Shown piece after piece: positions 1 through 6,906 of a DNA stretch of 6,906 nt (position 1 is the stretch's first letter; every line of letters starts with the position of its first letter). The notes under the pieces are model-generated. The model searched no databases. It saw nothing but the letters and a program-made list of their open reading frames with translations, and was not told the origin of the DNA. The position numbers and the translations under genes are program-made. Location of the stretch: NCBI GenBank assembly GCA_020793555.1, contig DQIO01000193.1, positions 1 to 6,906 of the forward strand. The letters are read 5' to 3'. Source of the stretch: Methanosarcinaceae archaeon (GTDB taxonomy: Archaea; Halobacteriota; Methanosarcinia; Methanosarcinales; Methanosarcinaceae).

Positions 1-111
1 CGCCTGCGGCGGGAACTGATGCCACGTTTTCTTAACTTCCAGTCAATTGTTGTGCCACTATCTATTTATGAACGATTCAATCTACCGACAACGTTTATGC
101 ATAGCTGAATA
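1..111. other. Left edge, no assignable gene
   Basis: Plus-strand frame 1 is open from the window edge to a TGA at 106-108 (35 residues, ending in LPTTFMHS), and frame 3 is open to a TAA at 33-35. Either could be the tail of a gene entering from the left, convergent with gfcR, but neither resembles a family I know and an open run of 35 codons can occur by chance. The GC-rich first 20 bases look unlike the AT-rich sequence that follows, which hints that a gene end lies here. No tRNA T-arm consensus is present. Confidence 0.15.
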
Positions 112-144
112 GTTAAAGTTAAGTTAACGTTAAGTTAAGCTTAG
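112..144. repeat. Three 11-bp GTTAA-rich direct repeats
   Basis: Three adjacent 11-bp units (112-122 GTTAAAGTTAA, 123-133 GTTAACGTTAA, 134-144 GTTAAGCTTAG) give five exact GTTAA pentamers, and the middle contains the perfect palindrome TTAACGTTAA (124-133). The array ends 4 bp from the gfcR stop codon, so it lies at the 3' side of that gene. A period of 11 bp places each unit on nearly the same helix face, as in multi-site operators. It could equally be a simple-sequence expansion. No function can be read from the window. Confidence 0.55.
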
Positions 145-148
145 ATAC

Positions 149-760
149 TTAACCCACACGCACGATACGCACAAGTGAATTGACAGGCACATCTGATAAT
201 ATATCCGCACCGTTCTTATCGACAAGTACTGTTACAGCTACAGGTTTTGCGCCCAATTCACGGATCTGGTCAATTGCATCAATAATCGTTTTACCTGATG
301 TGATCACATCATCCACGATAACACAGTTCTTATTCGTAACATCACCAAAATGCCTGCTGAATGTTCCGCGCATGTTGGTACTTTCAATGTGATCCTTATG
401 GGAATGGAACACTGCAAATTCAGTCCCAAGCTCATCTGCCATAAGACTGGCAAGCGGTATACCGCTTGATGCGATCCCAACGACAACGTCAATTTCTGAA
501 TCTGTCTGGGTAATCGACTCAAGTACCATATCGGATAATGCCTTTGCAGTATAACGAAGCCTGTGTGAACTCTTACCTATATTGCTCCAGTCCACTGAAA
601 TATCTCTTGGTGCAGGCGAAGTTGCCTCTTTTTTAGAACGTGTCAAAAGCCATGTCACCGTCTCCCGCGAAACATTCAACTCATCTGCTATCTGTCCGGT
701 CACAAGTCCTTTGGATTGCAATTCAACTGCCTTTTGAATTAGATATTCTATATTCTTCAT
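149..760 (-). CDS. gfcR: GfcR / PyrE-like DNA-binding regulator
   Basis: A 203-residue protein with an N-terminal helix-turn-helix (about residues 18-41) joined to a type I phosphoribosyltransferase domain (about 60-203). The PRPP-binding loop is intact ([12 protein letters not shown], 147-158), and an upstream [10 protein letters not shown] segment (95-104) matches the pyrophosphate-loop region of orotate phosphoribosyltransferases. The HTH-PRTase fusion marks the archaeal PyrE-like family called GfcR; the Haloferax volcanii member activates glycolytic genes on glucose. In a methanogen the regulon is unknown, and the ligand (PRPP or a nucleotide) is inferred from the fold. The ATG at 760 is supported by an AGGTGG ribosome binding site seven bases upstream. 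It lies 63 bp downstream of nob1 in the same direction but has its own TATA-like box flanked by direct repeats, so autoregulation is plausible. A biosynthetic OPRT is less likely because of the fused HTH. Confidence 0.9.
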   Translation of the reverse strand: MKNIEYLIQKAVELQSKGLVTGQIADELNVSRETVTWLLTRSKKEATSPAPRDISVDWSNIGKSSHRLRYTAKALSDMVLESITQTDSEIDVVVGIASSGIPLASLMADELGTEFAVFHSHKDHIESTNMRGTFSRHFGDVTNKNCVIVDDVITSGKTIIDAIDQIRELGAKPVAVTVLVDKNGADILSDVPVNSLVRIVRVG

Positions 761-792
761 GATGTTCCCACCTGATAAAACGCATAATTATT

Positions 793-823
793 TTCGTACT
801 GAAAGTATATGACATTCGTACTG
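793..823 (-). promoter_or_regulatory. gfcR promoter with paired operator-like repeats
   Basis: Two identical 9-mers TTCGTACTG (plus-strand reading) occupy 793-801 and 815-823, exactly 22 bp apart, about two helical turns. Between them, at about 806-811, the minus strand reads ATATAC, a fair TATA-like element that would place a transcription start near 781, about 20 bases ahead of the gfcR ATG. Repeats on both sides of a TATA-like box are typical of an archaeal operator. The bound regulator is not shown; GfcR itself is the obvious candidate. Confidence 0.5.
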
Positions 824-1303
824 TTATACTTTTCTTTTACGTCTCTTTTTTAGATCCGAACCGCATATCGGACATATATCGCCTTCGTCAAACCGCTTAC
901 GACATCCCACACACTGTTTTTCCCACACAAGTATGTCACGTATCTTCTTCTGAACAACCGGTTTCACATCAATACCAAGCATTACAGCTACGTTCTGAAC
1001 GGCATAGTCATCAGTCAGAAGTGTTGCATCACTTTTACGTTCCAGTGCTTTTGCAAGTATCTCAATGTCCGTCGTAGATAACTCTTCTAAATCACGCGTA
1101 TGTTTTGCCATATTGAGTACATCTTCGGTCATGCCGGATTGTGGTGCCTCGACTCTTGCTCCCTCCTCACGCGCAATCTCAAAACGATTGGCTGCTTCGC
1201 TGCTTTTCAGTTCATTGACAACAGATGGAACAGTTATCAAAAGAGTGCTTTCCACAGGATATCCCATAATAAAAACCGCAGAGTCTGCTACATAGTACGT
1301 CAT
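824..1303 (-). CDS. nob1: Nob1 endoribonuclease (PIN domain + zinc ribbon)
   Basis: A 159-residue protein with a PIN nuclease domain (1-125) and a C-terminal zinc ribbon. The acidic PIN residues are in place: D7 in YVADSAVF, E31 in VVNEL, D79 in STTDIEIL and D98 in LLTDD. The ribbon uses C131, C134, C144 and C147, and the tail is strongly basic (KKRRKRK), suited to RNA. Size and order match archaeal Nob1, which cleaves the 3' end of pre-16S rRNA during late maturation of the small ribosomal subunit in the cytoplasm. The gene starts 15 bp after the stop of the preceding membrane-protein gene, with no evident Shine-Dalgarno before its ATG, so it probably depends on read-through from the KaiC operon. 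The match to Nob1 rather than a toxin-type VapC rests on the zinc ribbon and the absence of an antitoxin partner. Confidence 0.9.
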   Translation of the reverse strand: MTYYVADSAVFIMGYPVESTLLITVPSVVNELKSSEAANRFEIAREEGARVEAPQSGMTEDVLNMAKHTRDLEELSTTDIEILAKALERKSDATLLTDDYAVQNVAVMLGIDVKPVVQKKIRDILVWEKQCVGCRKRFDEGDICPICGSDLKKRRKRKV

Positions 1304-1318
1304 GATGTTGTTTTCATT

Positions 1319-1621
1319 TTATGTGAGCTCTTTGACAAGCCAGCCCCAATATTTGATTGTGGCAATGAGCCCAAGCGTCATGCCAATCGCAAAAAAGATG
1401 TTTGTAATCATTTCTACTTTCTCAGTGCATATTGCAAATGATGGATAACCCTCTGCAATTAGCATAAAAACAATGCTCAAGTAATAAATGTAATAATAAG
1501 GCTTTATCCGCATAGCGCTACCAAGCCGCTTGCTCAATATTGCCATGAGGTACATGACGATAGCAAATGATAGGACTGCAATATCCCAGGTACAAACATC
1601 GTGGTAGATGTTATTCACCAC
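1319..1621 (-). CDS. Small three-helix membrane protein, KaiC operon
   Basis: A 100-residue protein of no family I recognise. Three hydrophobic segments are visible at about 13-30, 42-58 and 70-94. The first loop is basic (SKRLGSAMRIK), which suggests it faces the cytoplasm, and two cysteines occur at about 10 and 65. There are no catalytic motifs. It begins with tandem GTG codons (1621 or 1618) inside the last codons of the preceding membrane-protein gene, so translation is probably coupled to it. Similar length, helix count and adjacency suggest the two proteins form a pair in the membrane. Position behind a KaiC-like ATPase and a roadblock protein suggests a sensor or membrane-anchor role; this is inference from context only. 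Confidence 0.7.
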   Translation of the reverse strand: MVNNIYHDVCTWDIAVLSFAIVMYLMAILSKRLGSAMRIKPYYYIYYLSIVFMLIAEGYPSFAICTEKVEMITNIFFAIGMTLGLIATIKYWGWLVKELT

Positions 1622-1901
1622 CTGTCATATGGAAATACAATTTTGCTGTTAATATCAGGGACATTAAGCCACCCAAGGCTTCTGATGCCTCTATTAATGA
1701 ACGATTATACAAAAATAGATGTGTTGGTGTTATCGCAATAAGCAAAACCAGTAACGGAATCAGAAAAAGGTAATATTGTGTGTTCACATTGAACTTTTTC
1801 TGGTAAAAAAGCCCGATCCCGCCTATAAAAGTCACAATAACAGCAGCCACTATCCATGTATATATATGCAAAACTATCGCGATAGTTTCATAATCAACCA
1901 T
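1611..1901 (-). CDS. Small three-helix membrane protein, KaiC operon
   Basis: A 96-residue protein with three predicted membrane helices: about 7-32, 41-62 and 72-91. Polar residues lie inside or near the helices (H12, T15, then TPTH near 58-61), which might serve ligand, metal or proton contacts, but nothing matches a known family. Its ATG lies only 2 bp after the KaiC stop, and its last 11 bp overlap the next membrane gene, so KaiC and both membrane proteins should be made together. A weak purine-rich stretch (AAGAGA) precedes the start. The likely role is membrane partner of the KaiC-like ATPase, inferred from gene order; an unrelated transporter subunit cannot be excluded. Confidence 0.72.
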   Translation of the reverse strand: MVDYETIAIVLHIYTWIVAAVIVTFIGGIGLFYQKKFNVNTQYYLFLIPLLVLLIAITPTHLFLYNRSLIEASEALGGLMSLILTAKLYFHMTGGE

Positions 1902-1903
1902 GC

Positions 1904-3358
1904 TTAACGTCTCTTCTTAAAAGCTTCAACAAACGCTTCGCCAGGTGTTTCTGTGGGATTTCCACTCATAATTCCTGAGAAATCCGAAAACGGTAATTTG
2001 ACCTCAATTCCTTCGTCCCCTATCTCAAGTTCGCGTATCTCCTTGTCATGTTTGCTTCCGCGCATCTTGAGAACCGATATAGCCTTCCTAAACTCTGATC
2101 TGATCTCAACATAACGCAGAAGAATAATTGTATCCATTGCATAACTTGTTCCATTGCCTGCGATCGTCAATTTGCCGGAAAGCTCTGTTTGTTCATTGAT
2201 GAATAAAGATGTCACATTCTTTGATTTTAAGAAGTTTGCAAGCAAGTGAATATGCTCACGAAGTTCCATTGAAGTTTCCAAAGCGGGCTGGAACCCATAG
2301 ATTCCATCGACCACCACGCGTTTTGCATCCATCTCTTCGATCATTGACTCTAACTGAAGAATATGTGCATTTGCATCGAGTTCCGATGAATTTGAATAGA
2401 ATATCCTGATCATACCGGATTCAAGATACTTACCAAGTTCATGCCCAATTGACTCGGCATTCGCTTTAAGCTGCTCCTCATCTTCCTCAAATGAAACGAT
2501 GATCCCATGTTCACCCTTCTTTGCACCTTCTACAATAAACTGCAGACTGATAAGGGTTTTTCCGGTACCACTACCTCCTGATATGAGAGTACTTGTGCCA
2601 CACAAAAGCCCTCCTCCGCACATCTCATCAAGACCGGCAACACCTATTGGAACCCGTACGTTGGTGTATTCTTTGTGCGGTGTTGACTGTACACGCTGAT
2701 ACACAATAATACCGTCCTCTGTTATTGAATATGTGTGTTTGCCGCTTGAAGGGTTCTGCCCCCGCATCTTAATAACTTCCAAAGACCTTACCCTTCGTTC
2801 GTTCTTGAGATCATTTGAAAGATATATGATTCCATCTGAGACATAACTCAATTCACTTTTCATCAGATCTTCTTCATTGAACTCTCCTGTTACCAGTACA
2901 AGAGCATTCCAGCATTTCATACGCATGAGCAGATCATAATAAAAACGACGGCGAGTGATCTGATCAAGATTCATTTCAATAGCTGTGATAGGATCGATCA
3001 CAATCCTGTCTGGTTTGATGTTCTCGATCTCATCTTCAATGAAAGAAGCAAATGCACCAATTCCTTCATTGATTATTTCAATTCCAACCGGTACATATTT
3101 GACATTACCCCGTGCAAGTAATGAGATGTTATAAAAACTAAACTGTGACATGAAGTTGTTTACCATCGCCACCGGTTCACTAAGTGCAGTGACATACATG
3201 CAAACCTCGTCGTTACGTGCAGCATTGAATACCGACTGCATTGCAAATGTTGTTTTTCCGGCACCAGCAGTACCCGCAATCAAAACTGTGGACGGTCTTG
3301 TGAATCCCCCTTTGAGAATGTCGTCAAGTCCTGGTATACCGGATGAAACATATTTCAT
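1904..3358 (-). CDS. Double-domain KaiC-like ATPase
   Basis: A 484-residue KaiC-family protein with two RecA-like domains. Domain 1 (about 1-225) has Walker A GTAGAGKT (29-36) and Walker B ending in D122; domain 2 (about 230-470) has Walker A GGSGTGKT (261-268), paired glutamates E291-E292 and Walker B D351. KMRG motifs close each domain (197-200, 431-434). The C-terminal block around MDTIILLRYVEIR strongly resembles cyanobacterial KaiC, with S405 at the position of phosphosite S431 but Y406 at that of T432. Domain 1 has only one glutamate (S60-E61) where KaiC has a pair. Archaeal KaiC-like ATPases are proposed signal-transduction hubs; without kaiA or kaiB nearby a circadian role is unsupported. 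I chose ATG 3358 over in-frame GTG 3367 because the GTG lies inside the AGGTGG ribosome binding site. The roadblock gene is 49 bp upstream and two membrane genes follow directly. Confidence 0.92.
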   Translation of the reverse strand: MKYVSSGIPGLDDILKGGFTRPSTVLIAGTAGAGKTTFAMQSVFNAARNDEVCMYVTALSEPVAMVNNFMSQFSFYNISLLARGNVKYVPVGIEIINEGIGAFASFIEDEIENIKPDRIVIDPITAIEMNLDQITRRRFYYDLLMRMKCWNALVLVTGEFNEEDLMKSELSYVSDGIIYLSNDLKNERRVRSLEVIKMRGQNPSSGKHTYSITEDGIIVYQRVQSTPHKEYTNVRVPIGVAGLDEMCGGGLLCGTSTLISGGSGTGKTLISLQFIVEGAKKGEHGIIVSFEEDEEQLKANAESIGHELGKYLESGMIRIFYSNSSELDANAHILQLESMIEEMDAKRVVVDGIYGFQPALETSMELREHIHLLANFLKSKNVTSLFINEQTELSGKLTIAGNGTSYAMDTIILLRYVEIRSEFRKAISVLKMRGSKHDKEIRELEIGDEGIEVKLPFSDFSGIMSGNPTETPGEAFVEAFKKRR

Positions 3359-3364
3359 AATAAC

Positions 3365-3370
3365 CACCTG
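3365..3370 (-). promoter_or_regulatory. Ribosome binding site setting the KaiC start
   Basis: The minus strand reads AGGTGG five bases before the ATG at 3358. The alternative in-frame GTG at 3367 is part of this motif and so is unlikely to be the start codon; using it would add only three residues. Confidence 0.7.
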
Positions 3371-3407
3371 TTAAAGATATTAAATCGAAATATAATACTA
3401 ATGTTTG

Positions 3408-3755
3408 TCACATAATTTTTGTAATTTTATTTACAGATTTCTCAAGTTCAACAAGGATCAAGCCCAATCCTGCATCAGGTTCTGTCAATATGACAATAAG
3501 CGCTTTTGGTCCTGCCCCCATAGCAATCAATTTACCGTGATCCGATTCTACAATAACCCTGTCCGGAATACCTTTGCCAAGTTCAGTGGTTGCACTCTCA
3601 GCTGCACCAAGCATAGTAGCCGACATCGCAGCAAATGTTTCTGCATGAGATTCGCTTTCCATATCTGAAACAACAACAAGCCCATCACGACTGGCAATAG
3701 AGGATGCAGTGATACCACCCATCTGTTTTAAGTCTAATAAAATTTTTTTAAGCAT
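3408..3755 (-). CDS. Roadblock/LC7 (MglB-like) domain protein
   Basis: A 115-residue single-domain protein of the roadblock/LC7 family. The visible hallmarks are an N-terminal helix (LKKILLDLKQMGGI), the strand-turn IASRDGLVVVS (about 20-30), a long alanine/serine-rich helix (ETFAAMSATMLGAAESA), the GKLIAMGAG turn and a final hydrophobic strand plus helix. Such proteins dimerise and act as small-GTPase regulators (MglB) or scaffolds; in archaea they often accompany ATPases and GTPases of signalling systems. No GTPase gene is in this window, so the downstream KaiC-like ATPase is the likely partner. I prefer ATG 3755, which matches where family members normally begin. A TTG at 3777-3779 would add eight residues, but it lies only one base after the G-rich stretch and is too close to be a good start. 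No clear Shine-Dalgarno precedes the ATG. Confidence 0.85.
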   Translation of the reverse strand: MLKKILLDLKQMGGITASSIASRDGLVVVSDMESESHAETFAAMSATMLGAAESATTELGKGIPDRVIVESDHGKLIAMGAGPKALIVILTEPDAGLGLILVELEKSVNKITKIM

Positions 3756-3783
3756 GACGTTTGTGGAAGCTATGTACAAGTCC

Positions 3784-3816
3784 CCCTTTTTTTGATAGTA
3801 TCTATTTTATAAATAT
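3784..3816 (-). promoter_or_regulatory. Promoter of the roadblock-KaiC operon
   Basis: Reading leftward, the minus strand shows ATATTTATAAAA (3816-3805), a strong archaeal TATA box. Counting about 27 bases from its centre puts the transcription start near 3784, in the run of Gs just before the coding region, giving a leader of roughly 30 bases to the ATG at 3755. The box lies in the first copy of the 60-bp repeat. Confidence 0.55.
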
Positions 3817-3915
3817 CGAGTGCGTGTAAATCCGAGTATAGCAAGAATTTTCTCGTAGTATATGTTTTATTAACATATAGTGCAAGTTAATCCGAGCATA
3901 GCGAGGATTTTCTTG
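3796..3915. repeat. 60-bp tandem duplication at the roadblock promoter
   Basis: Positions 3796-3855 and 3856-3915 align without gaps, with about 47 of 60 bases identical by eye. The best-kept part is TCCGAG-ATAGC followed by a shared ATTTTCT. The gene-proximal copy carries the TATA box (TTTATAAA, 3806-3813). The distal copy has the weaker TTTATTAA in the same place and has acquired an inverted repeat TATGTT/AACATA (3861-3866, 3872-3877). It reads as an old promoter duplication, with the distal copy free to act as a second promoter or regulator site. Confidence 0.7.
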
Positions 3916-4058
3916 AAAATGTTGTAATTGTGATCATTTGCAGTATTTTTTGTAGCCAATGAGTGTACCTCGTTGTTACATTTACTATTCTGACCCCTCA
4001 AAATTAATAAATCTTATTTTTTCTGGAATGTATGTATTGCATTTGTATTATACCATAA

Positions 4059-4109
4059 TTCATCAAACTATTAAATATGTTTTGTTTTGATGAAATTGTT
4101 GATAATCAA
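4059..4109 (+). promoter_or_regulatory. nadE promoter with inverted-repeat operator
   Basis: A perfect 9-bp inverted repeat, TTCATCAAA (4059-4067) and TTTGATGAA (4086-4094), encloses an 18-base spacer with the TATA-like TTAAATAT (4071-4078). The expected start, about 27 bases from the box centre, falls near 4101, inside a second palindrome TTGATAATCAA (4099-4109). The TTGAT core is shared by the right arm and both halves of the small palindrome. This looks like a multi-site operator governing nadE, with a leader of about 55 bases. The regulator is unknown. Confidence 0.5.
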
Positions 4110-4155
4110 TCGCGCTTTGAACAGATTTTTATCCTAAACAGTCGTTAATTAAAGC

Positions 4156-4941
4156 ATGGACTTTGAAAAAGCAAAAGAGACGATTGTTGATTTTATTCGT
4201 ATAAAAACGCAGGAAGCAAAGGTGAACAGTGCAGTTATAGGGCTGAGTGGTGGTATTGATTCAGCACTAACAGCATATCTGACAGTTGAAGCACTCGGAC
4301 ATGAGAACGTACTCGGGGTACACCTCCCTGAATTGAACATCACACCAGCCGAGGATGTACTGGATGCCACAGAAGTGGCAGATCGGCTCAATATCGAGTT
4401 AAAAACAATTGACATGTCTGAAATACTGTCCTCGTTCATGTATTCAATACCGGAAAGTGACGGCGCAAATCCACTTACAAACGGAAACCTTAAAGCACGT
4501 ATCCGTATGTCAATCCTGTATTATTATGCCAACCTGTCCAACCGTATGGTTATCGGAACAGGCAACAAAACCGAAATAATGCTCGGATATTATACCAAAT
4601 ACGGAGACGGCGGTGTTGACATTGAACCTATAGGCGACCTGTACAAAACCGAAGTGATGGAACTTTCTCGCATGGTAGGGGTTCCTGAAGGAATAATCAC
4701 CAAACCGCCAACCGCAGGTCTTTGGGTCGGACAGACAGATGAAGAGGAACTTGGAATATCATATGTAGTGGTCGATAAACTGCTTGAGATGTTAATCGAT
4801 GGCAAAGACCCCGAATATATACAAGATATTCTTGGTGTCTCAGGCGAGCAGATGGATTCTATTATTCAGCGCATAAGTGCGAACATACACAAAGGTCAGG
4901 CTCCTCCAATAGCAGTTTTGGATGATGCACGGATTGGATAA
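4156..4941 (+). CDS. nadE: NH3-dependent NAD+ synthetase
   Basis: A 261-residue enzyme that amidates nicotinate adenine dinucleotide to NAD+ using ATP and ammonia, the last step of NAD synthesis in the cytoplasm. The ATP-pyrophosphatase P-loop SGGIDS is at 31-36. Other family motifs are GNLKARIRM (110-118), GTGNKTE (134-140), KYGDGGVDIEPIGDLYKT (148-165) and KPPTAGLWVGQTDEEELG (183-200). Length is normal for the short form; no nitrilase-type glutaminase domain is present, so free ammonia is the expected nitrogen donor, which suits an archaeon. It stands alone on the plus strand, divergent from the roadblock gene, with its own promoter. The ATG at 4156 has no obvious Shine-Dalgarno, but the protein begins where family members do. 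Confidence 0.95.
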   Translation: MDFEKAKETIVDFIRIKTQEAKVNSAVIGLSGGIDSALTAYLTVEALGHENVLGVHLPELNITPAEDVLDATEVADRLNIELKTIDMSEILSSFMYSIPESDGANPLTNGNLKARIRMSILYYYANLSNRMVIGTGNKTEIMLGYYTKYGDGGVDIEPIGDLYKTEVMELSRMVGVPEGIITKPPTAGLWVGQTDEEELGISYVVVDKLLEMLIDGKDPEYIQDILGVSGEQMDSIIQRISANIHKGQAPPIAVLDDARIG

Positions 4942-4946
4942 GATAA

Positions 4947-4967
4947 TACGCAGGCAAATCGTGCGTA
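4947..4967 (+). other. Short hairpin after nadE
   Basis: TACGCA (4947-4952) and TGCGTA (4962-4967) form a 6-bp stem with a 9-base loop starting five bases after the nadE stop. There is no following T-run, so it may only stabilise the transcript end or be chance. Confidence 0.25.
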
Positions 4968-5024
4968 CATGCGGGTGCCGATGCTAAAGAAAAAGACACA
5001 GCAATTGACCTAAACGAAAGAAAA

Positions 5025-5541
5025 CTGAGCATCAGTCCTCGATGTCGCAATTGCAGGAATGCAGTTCAACCTCGAATTCGATGACACAAAAATGCATGTG
5101 GTTGACGTGGCTGAAGGCAACTTATTCACTCAAAGCGGCATGGGTACATACTTCAATGCAGGAACAATAGAATCTGGTTCAGTGAACAACGTTTATGGCA
5201 CTATCCTTGGCGCAGCGAATGTGAAAATACCATCTGTATTTGCGACAATAACACTGGTCGTAGATGCGCAGAACACCACTACATCAAATATTAACCTGAA
5301 AAATGTAATTGTTAGTGATCCGGAAGGTAACGCCATATAATTTGAAGTCATAAATGCAATTGTGGGAATAACGGATACATATGATGTCAATGGTGATGGA
5401 ACTGTAAATTTCACAGATTACGAAATAGTAGAACAGTATTTCTCAGAAGAAACATCTGCTCCATATCCGAGTTGGGATGTCAATTCTGACGGTGTAGTAA
5501 ATATTATGGATATAACGTTGGTCATATTCAATTTAGATTGA
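5025..5541 (+). pseudogene. Broken cohesin-dockerin surface protein gene
   Basis: Positions 5041-5340 encode most of a cohesin-like domain (from DVAIAGMQFNLEFD), closely matching the cohesin of the next gene. A TAA at 5338-5340 interrupts the frame, but the same frame continues to a TGA at 5539-5541 and encodes 66 more residues with a textbook dockerin: calcium loops DVNGDGTVNFTD (5383-5418) and DVNSDGVVNIMD (5476-5511), each with aspartate/asparagine at 1, 3, 5, 9 and 12. Upstream there is no signal peptide. A first-strand remnant LSISP (5025-5039) is in another frame, and about 18 residues normally joining ISP to the GMQFNL strand are missing. An ATG at 5059 could start a 93-residue product, but it would begin mid-strand, without secretion signal or full fold. 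TAA is not the pyrrolysine codon, so simple recoding is unlikely. A sequencing error could explain the TAA but not the lost 5' end. Confidence 0.75.
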
Positions 5542-5551
5542 TAATGATAAA

Positions 5552-5563
5552 TTTTCATTTTTT
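5552..5563 (+). terminator. T-rich tract after the dockerin remnant
   Basis: The plus strand reads TTTTCATTTTTT eleven bases after the TGA of the dockerin remnant. Archaeal transcription often ends at such oligo-T tracts without a hairpin, so this may isolate the following gene from upstream transcription. Confidence 0.35.
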
Positions 5564-5565
5564 CA

Positions 5566-5600
5566 GGTCACCTTTAAATAAAGGAGTGGCCATATTTTAA
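5566..5600 (+). promoter_or_regulatory. Promoter of the cohesin/PGF-pre-PGF gene
   Basis: TTTAAATA (5573-5580) is a good TATA box, predicting a start near 5603 and a 40-base leader. It is the centre of an inverted repeat CCTTTA-AA-TAAAGG (5571-5584), whose flanks GGTCA and GTGGCC extend the symmetry imperfectly. A second box-like sequence, CATATTTTAAG (5591-5601), would place the start about 20 bases before the gene. I cannot tell which is used. Confidence 0.4.
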
Positions 5601-5628
5601 GGGCAGGGGTAATTAATCATAGAACTGC

Positions 5629-5634
5629 AGGTGA
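5629..5634 (+). promoter_or_regulatory. Ribosome binding site setting the surface-protein start
   Basis: AGGTGA lies eight bases before the ATG at 5643. The in-frame GTG at 5631 is inside this motif and is therefore unlikely to be the start; it would also put TKI-type residues ahead of the signal peptide. Confidence 0.65.
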
Positions 5635-5642
5635 CAAAGATA

Positions 5643-6896
5643 ATGCGTTATAGTGTACTAATCTTACTTTTTGTTGTGCTCATATGCATAAACGCTGTTG
5701 GAATTGCCTCAGCACAAACTCTTGTCATTATTTCTCCGTCAACGCAGCAAATTGATGAAGGGAAAAATTTCGTGATAAGTGTATATGTAGGGCCGGATGC
5801 ACCTGTTTCAGGCGCCCAGTTTAACCTTCAATTTGACAGTTCCCTTGTAAATGTGGTCAGTGTCACAGAAGGGAATTTTTTCAATCAGGATGGGGGCAGT
5901 ACGATCTTTAACTCAGGTACCATCGACAATTCACAAGGAACTATCACAGATGTTTATGCATTGATTATCGGGAAAAGTAATGCCACAACACCTGGTATCT
6001 TTGCAAACATCAATATGGTTGCATTGAATCAGTCAGGGATATGTACGTTTGAGATGTCAAATGTTGTCATTAGCAACTCGGATGGTCAATCACTGCCAAT
6101 TACTGTCACCAATGGAAATGCAGGTATTGGCGATGTCACAGTCACTCCAACGAATGGGGATGCAGATGGCGGTGGCGGCGGTGGCACTTCAGGAGAGGAA
6201 TTTGAAAATATCGAATTAAAAGAGGTTGCTGATGTATACGTCACCGTAAACACAACAATTTCATACAAATTCGACAACCCCATTAACCCAATTGCATATG
6301 TGAACTACACTGCACTGAACAATGCAGGTTCCATATCTACCACTATTGAAGTACTGAAAAGTACCTCTGCTCTTGTCTCAAGTGTACCTTCCGGTAAAGT
6401 GTACAAAAATATGAACATCTGGGTTGGTCTATTTGGATACGCAAATGAAGCAAATATCAAGGATAATGTCGTTGGTTTTAAAGTCACAAGGACATGGCTT
6501 CATGAGTATAATATATTGCAATCGACTGTACGGTTAAACAGGTACACCTCAGGAGCGTGGCAATCTTTGCCTACGACTAAGACAAGTGAAGACAAGACCT
6601 ATGTATACTTTGAATCAAAAACACCGGGTTTTTCTTCATTTGCCATAACTGGTCAGAGTTCATCCGACCAGGCAATTTCAATGGGAGATATTCAGGTTTC
6701 AACCACAACTAAAAGTTCGACAGAGGTATCGGATGAGGCACTCCAAACTGAATCACAGGAGCCTTCAACTTCTGAAGAAACACCTGCGGATACGCAGGAA
6801 AGTATTCCATTTATCGGATCTGGTATTGTGCTGTCATTTTTTGCAATCGCTGCAATCTTAATTTCATTTTTGCAGAGGTCGGGCAAGGATGAATAA
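5643..6896 (+). CDS. Secreted cohesin / PGF-pre-PGF surface protein
   Basis: A 417-residue exported protein. Residues 1-24 are a signal peptide (hydrophobic core SVLILLFVVLICI, likely cut after ASA). A cohesin-like domain covers about 26-165 (GAQFNLQFD, VTEGNFF, then FEMSNVVISNSDG). A glycine run (176-181) joins it to a PGF-pre-PGF domain at about 184-337, recognised from EEFENIELKEV, the STTIEVLKSTSALVSSVPSGKVYKN region (given here in part), NIWVG and TPGFSSFAITG. An acidic Ser/Thr-rich stalk (338-386) follows, then a hydrophobic helix (392-410) and a short charged tail (QRSGKDE). PGF-pre-PGF proteins are methanogen cell-surface proteins, usually processed by archaeosortase at a PGF motif just before the last helix. 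Here that place reads IPFIG, so it may simply stay membrane-anchored. Cohesin domains bind dockerins; the dockerin nearest to it is in the broken gene upstream. Start is ATG 5643 on ribosome binding site evidence. Confidence 0.88.
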   Translation: MRYSVLILLFVVLICINAVGIASAQTLVIISPSTQQIDEGKNFVISVYVGPDAPVSGAQFNLQFDSSLVNVVSVTEGNFFNQDGGSTIFNSGTIDNSQGTITDVYALIIGKSNATTPGIFANINMVALNQSGICTFEMSNVVISNSDGQSLPITVTNGNAGIGDVTVTPTNGDADGGGGGGTSGEEFENIELKEVADVYVTVNTTISYKFDNPINPIAYVNYTALNNAGSISTTIEVLKSTSALVSSVPSGKVYKNMNIWVGLFGYANEANIKDNVVGFKVTRTWLHEYNILQSTVRLNRYTSGAWQSLPTTKTSEDKTYVYFESKTPGFSSFAITGQSSSDQAISMGDIQVSTTTKSSTEVSDEALQTESQEPSTSEETPADTQESIPFIGSGIVLSFFAIAAILISFLQRSGKDE

Positions 6897-6906
6897 TATA
6901 TGTTAC

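Larger units (their letters stand above)
3756..4155. other. 400-bp divergent intergenic region
   Basis: The region separates the leftward roadblock gene from the rightward nadE. It holds the roadblock promoter and 60-bp duplication at its left end (up to 3915) and the nadE promoter with inverted repeats at its right end (from 4059). Between 3916 and 4058 I see only AT-rich sequence with scattered T-runs and no open frame of useful length, tRNA or obvious RNA structure. A short untranslated RNA cannot be excluded. Confidence 0.6.

Overview
The window looks like chromosomal DNA of a methanogenic euryarchaeon, most likely of the Methanosarcinales (Methanosarcinaceae such as Methanolobus or Methanococcoides would fit). 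The basis is the gene set rather than any single marker: an archaeal Nob1, a GfcR/PyrE-like regulator, a tandem KaiC-like ATPase, a short ammonia-dependent NadE, and a secreted cohesin protein with a PGF-pre-PGF domain. AT-rich intergenic DNA with archaeal TATA boxes and AGGTGG/AGGTGA ribosome binding sites agrees. The genus is a guess.

Left part, minus strand (149-3755). Six genes run leftward in close order: a roadblock/LC7 protein, a double-domain KaiC-like ATPase, two small three-helix membrane proteins, the PIN endonuclease Nob1, and the regulator GfcR. KaiC to the first membrane gene is 2 bp, the two membrane genes overlap by 11 bp, and Nob1 follows 15 bp later, so these four are almost certainly co-transcribed. 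The roadblock gene lies 49 bp upstream of KaiC and has a clear TATA box inside a 60-bp tandem duplication. GfcR is 63 bp beyond Nob1 and has its own TATA box, flanked by two identical 9-bp direct repeats 22 bp apart, which suggests separate, possibly self-controlled, transcription. Three 11-bp GTTAA-rich repeats follow the gfcR stop codon.

Middle (3756-4941). A 400-bp divergent intergenic region separates the roadblock gene from nadE. The nadE TATA box sits between the arms of a perfect 9-bp inverted repeat, and a second small palindrome lies at the expected transcription start.

Right part, plus strand (5025-6896). First comes a decayed cohesin-dockerin gene. It lacks a signal peptide, has lost the start of its cohesin domain, and carries an in-frame TAA between the cohesin half and a well-preserved two-repeat dockerin. 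An intact paralogue follows: signal peptide, cohesin, glycine linker, PGF-pre-PGF domain, acidic Ser/Thr-rich stalk and a C-terminal membrane helix without the usual PGF motif.

How the genes work together: the roadblock-KaiC-membrane cluster is the best candidate for a little-described system, a membrane-linked ATP-dependent signalling module. Its KaiC keeps the CII catalytic glutamates and one of the two KaiC autophosphorylation positions. Nob1 and GfcR are probably housekeeping passengers. The cohesin genes belong to cell-surface adhesion or assembly and are unrelated to the left part.
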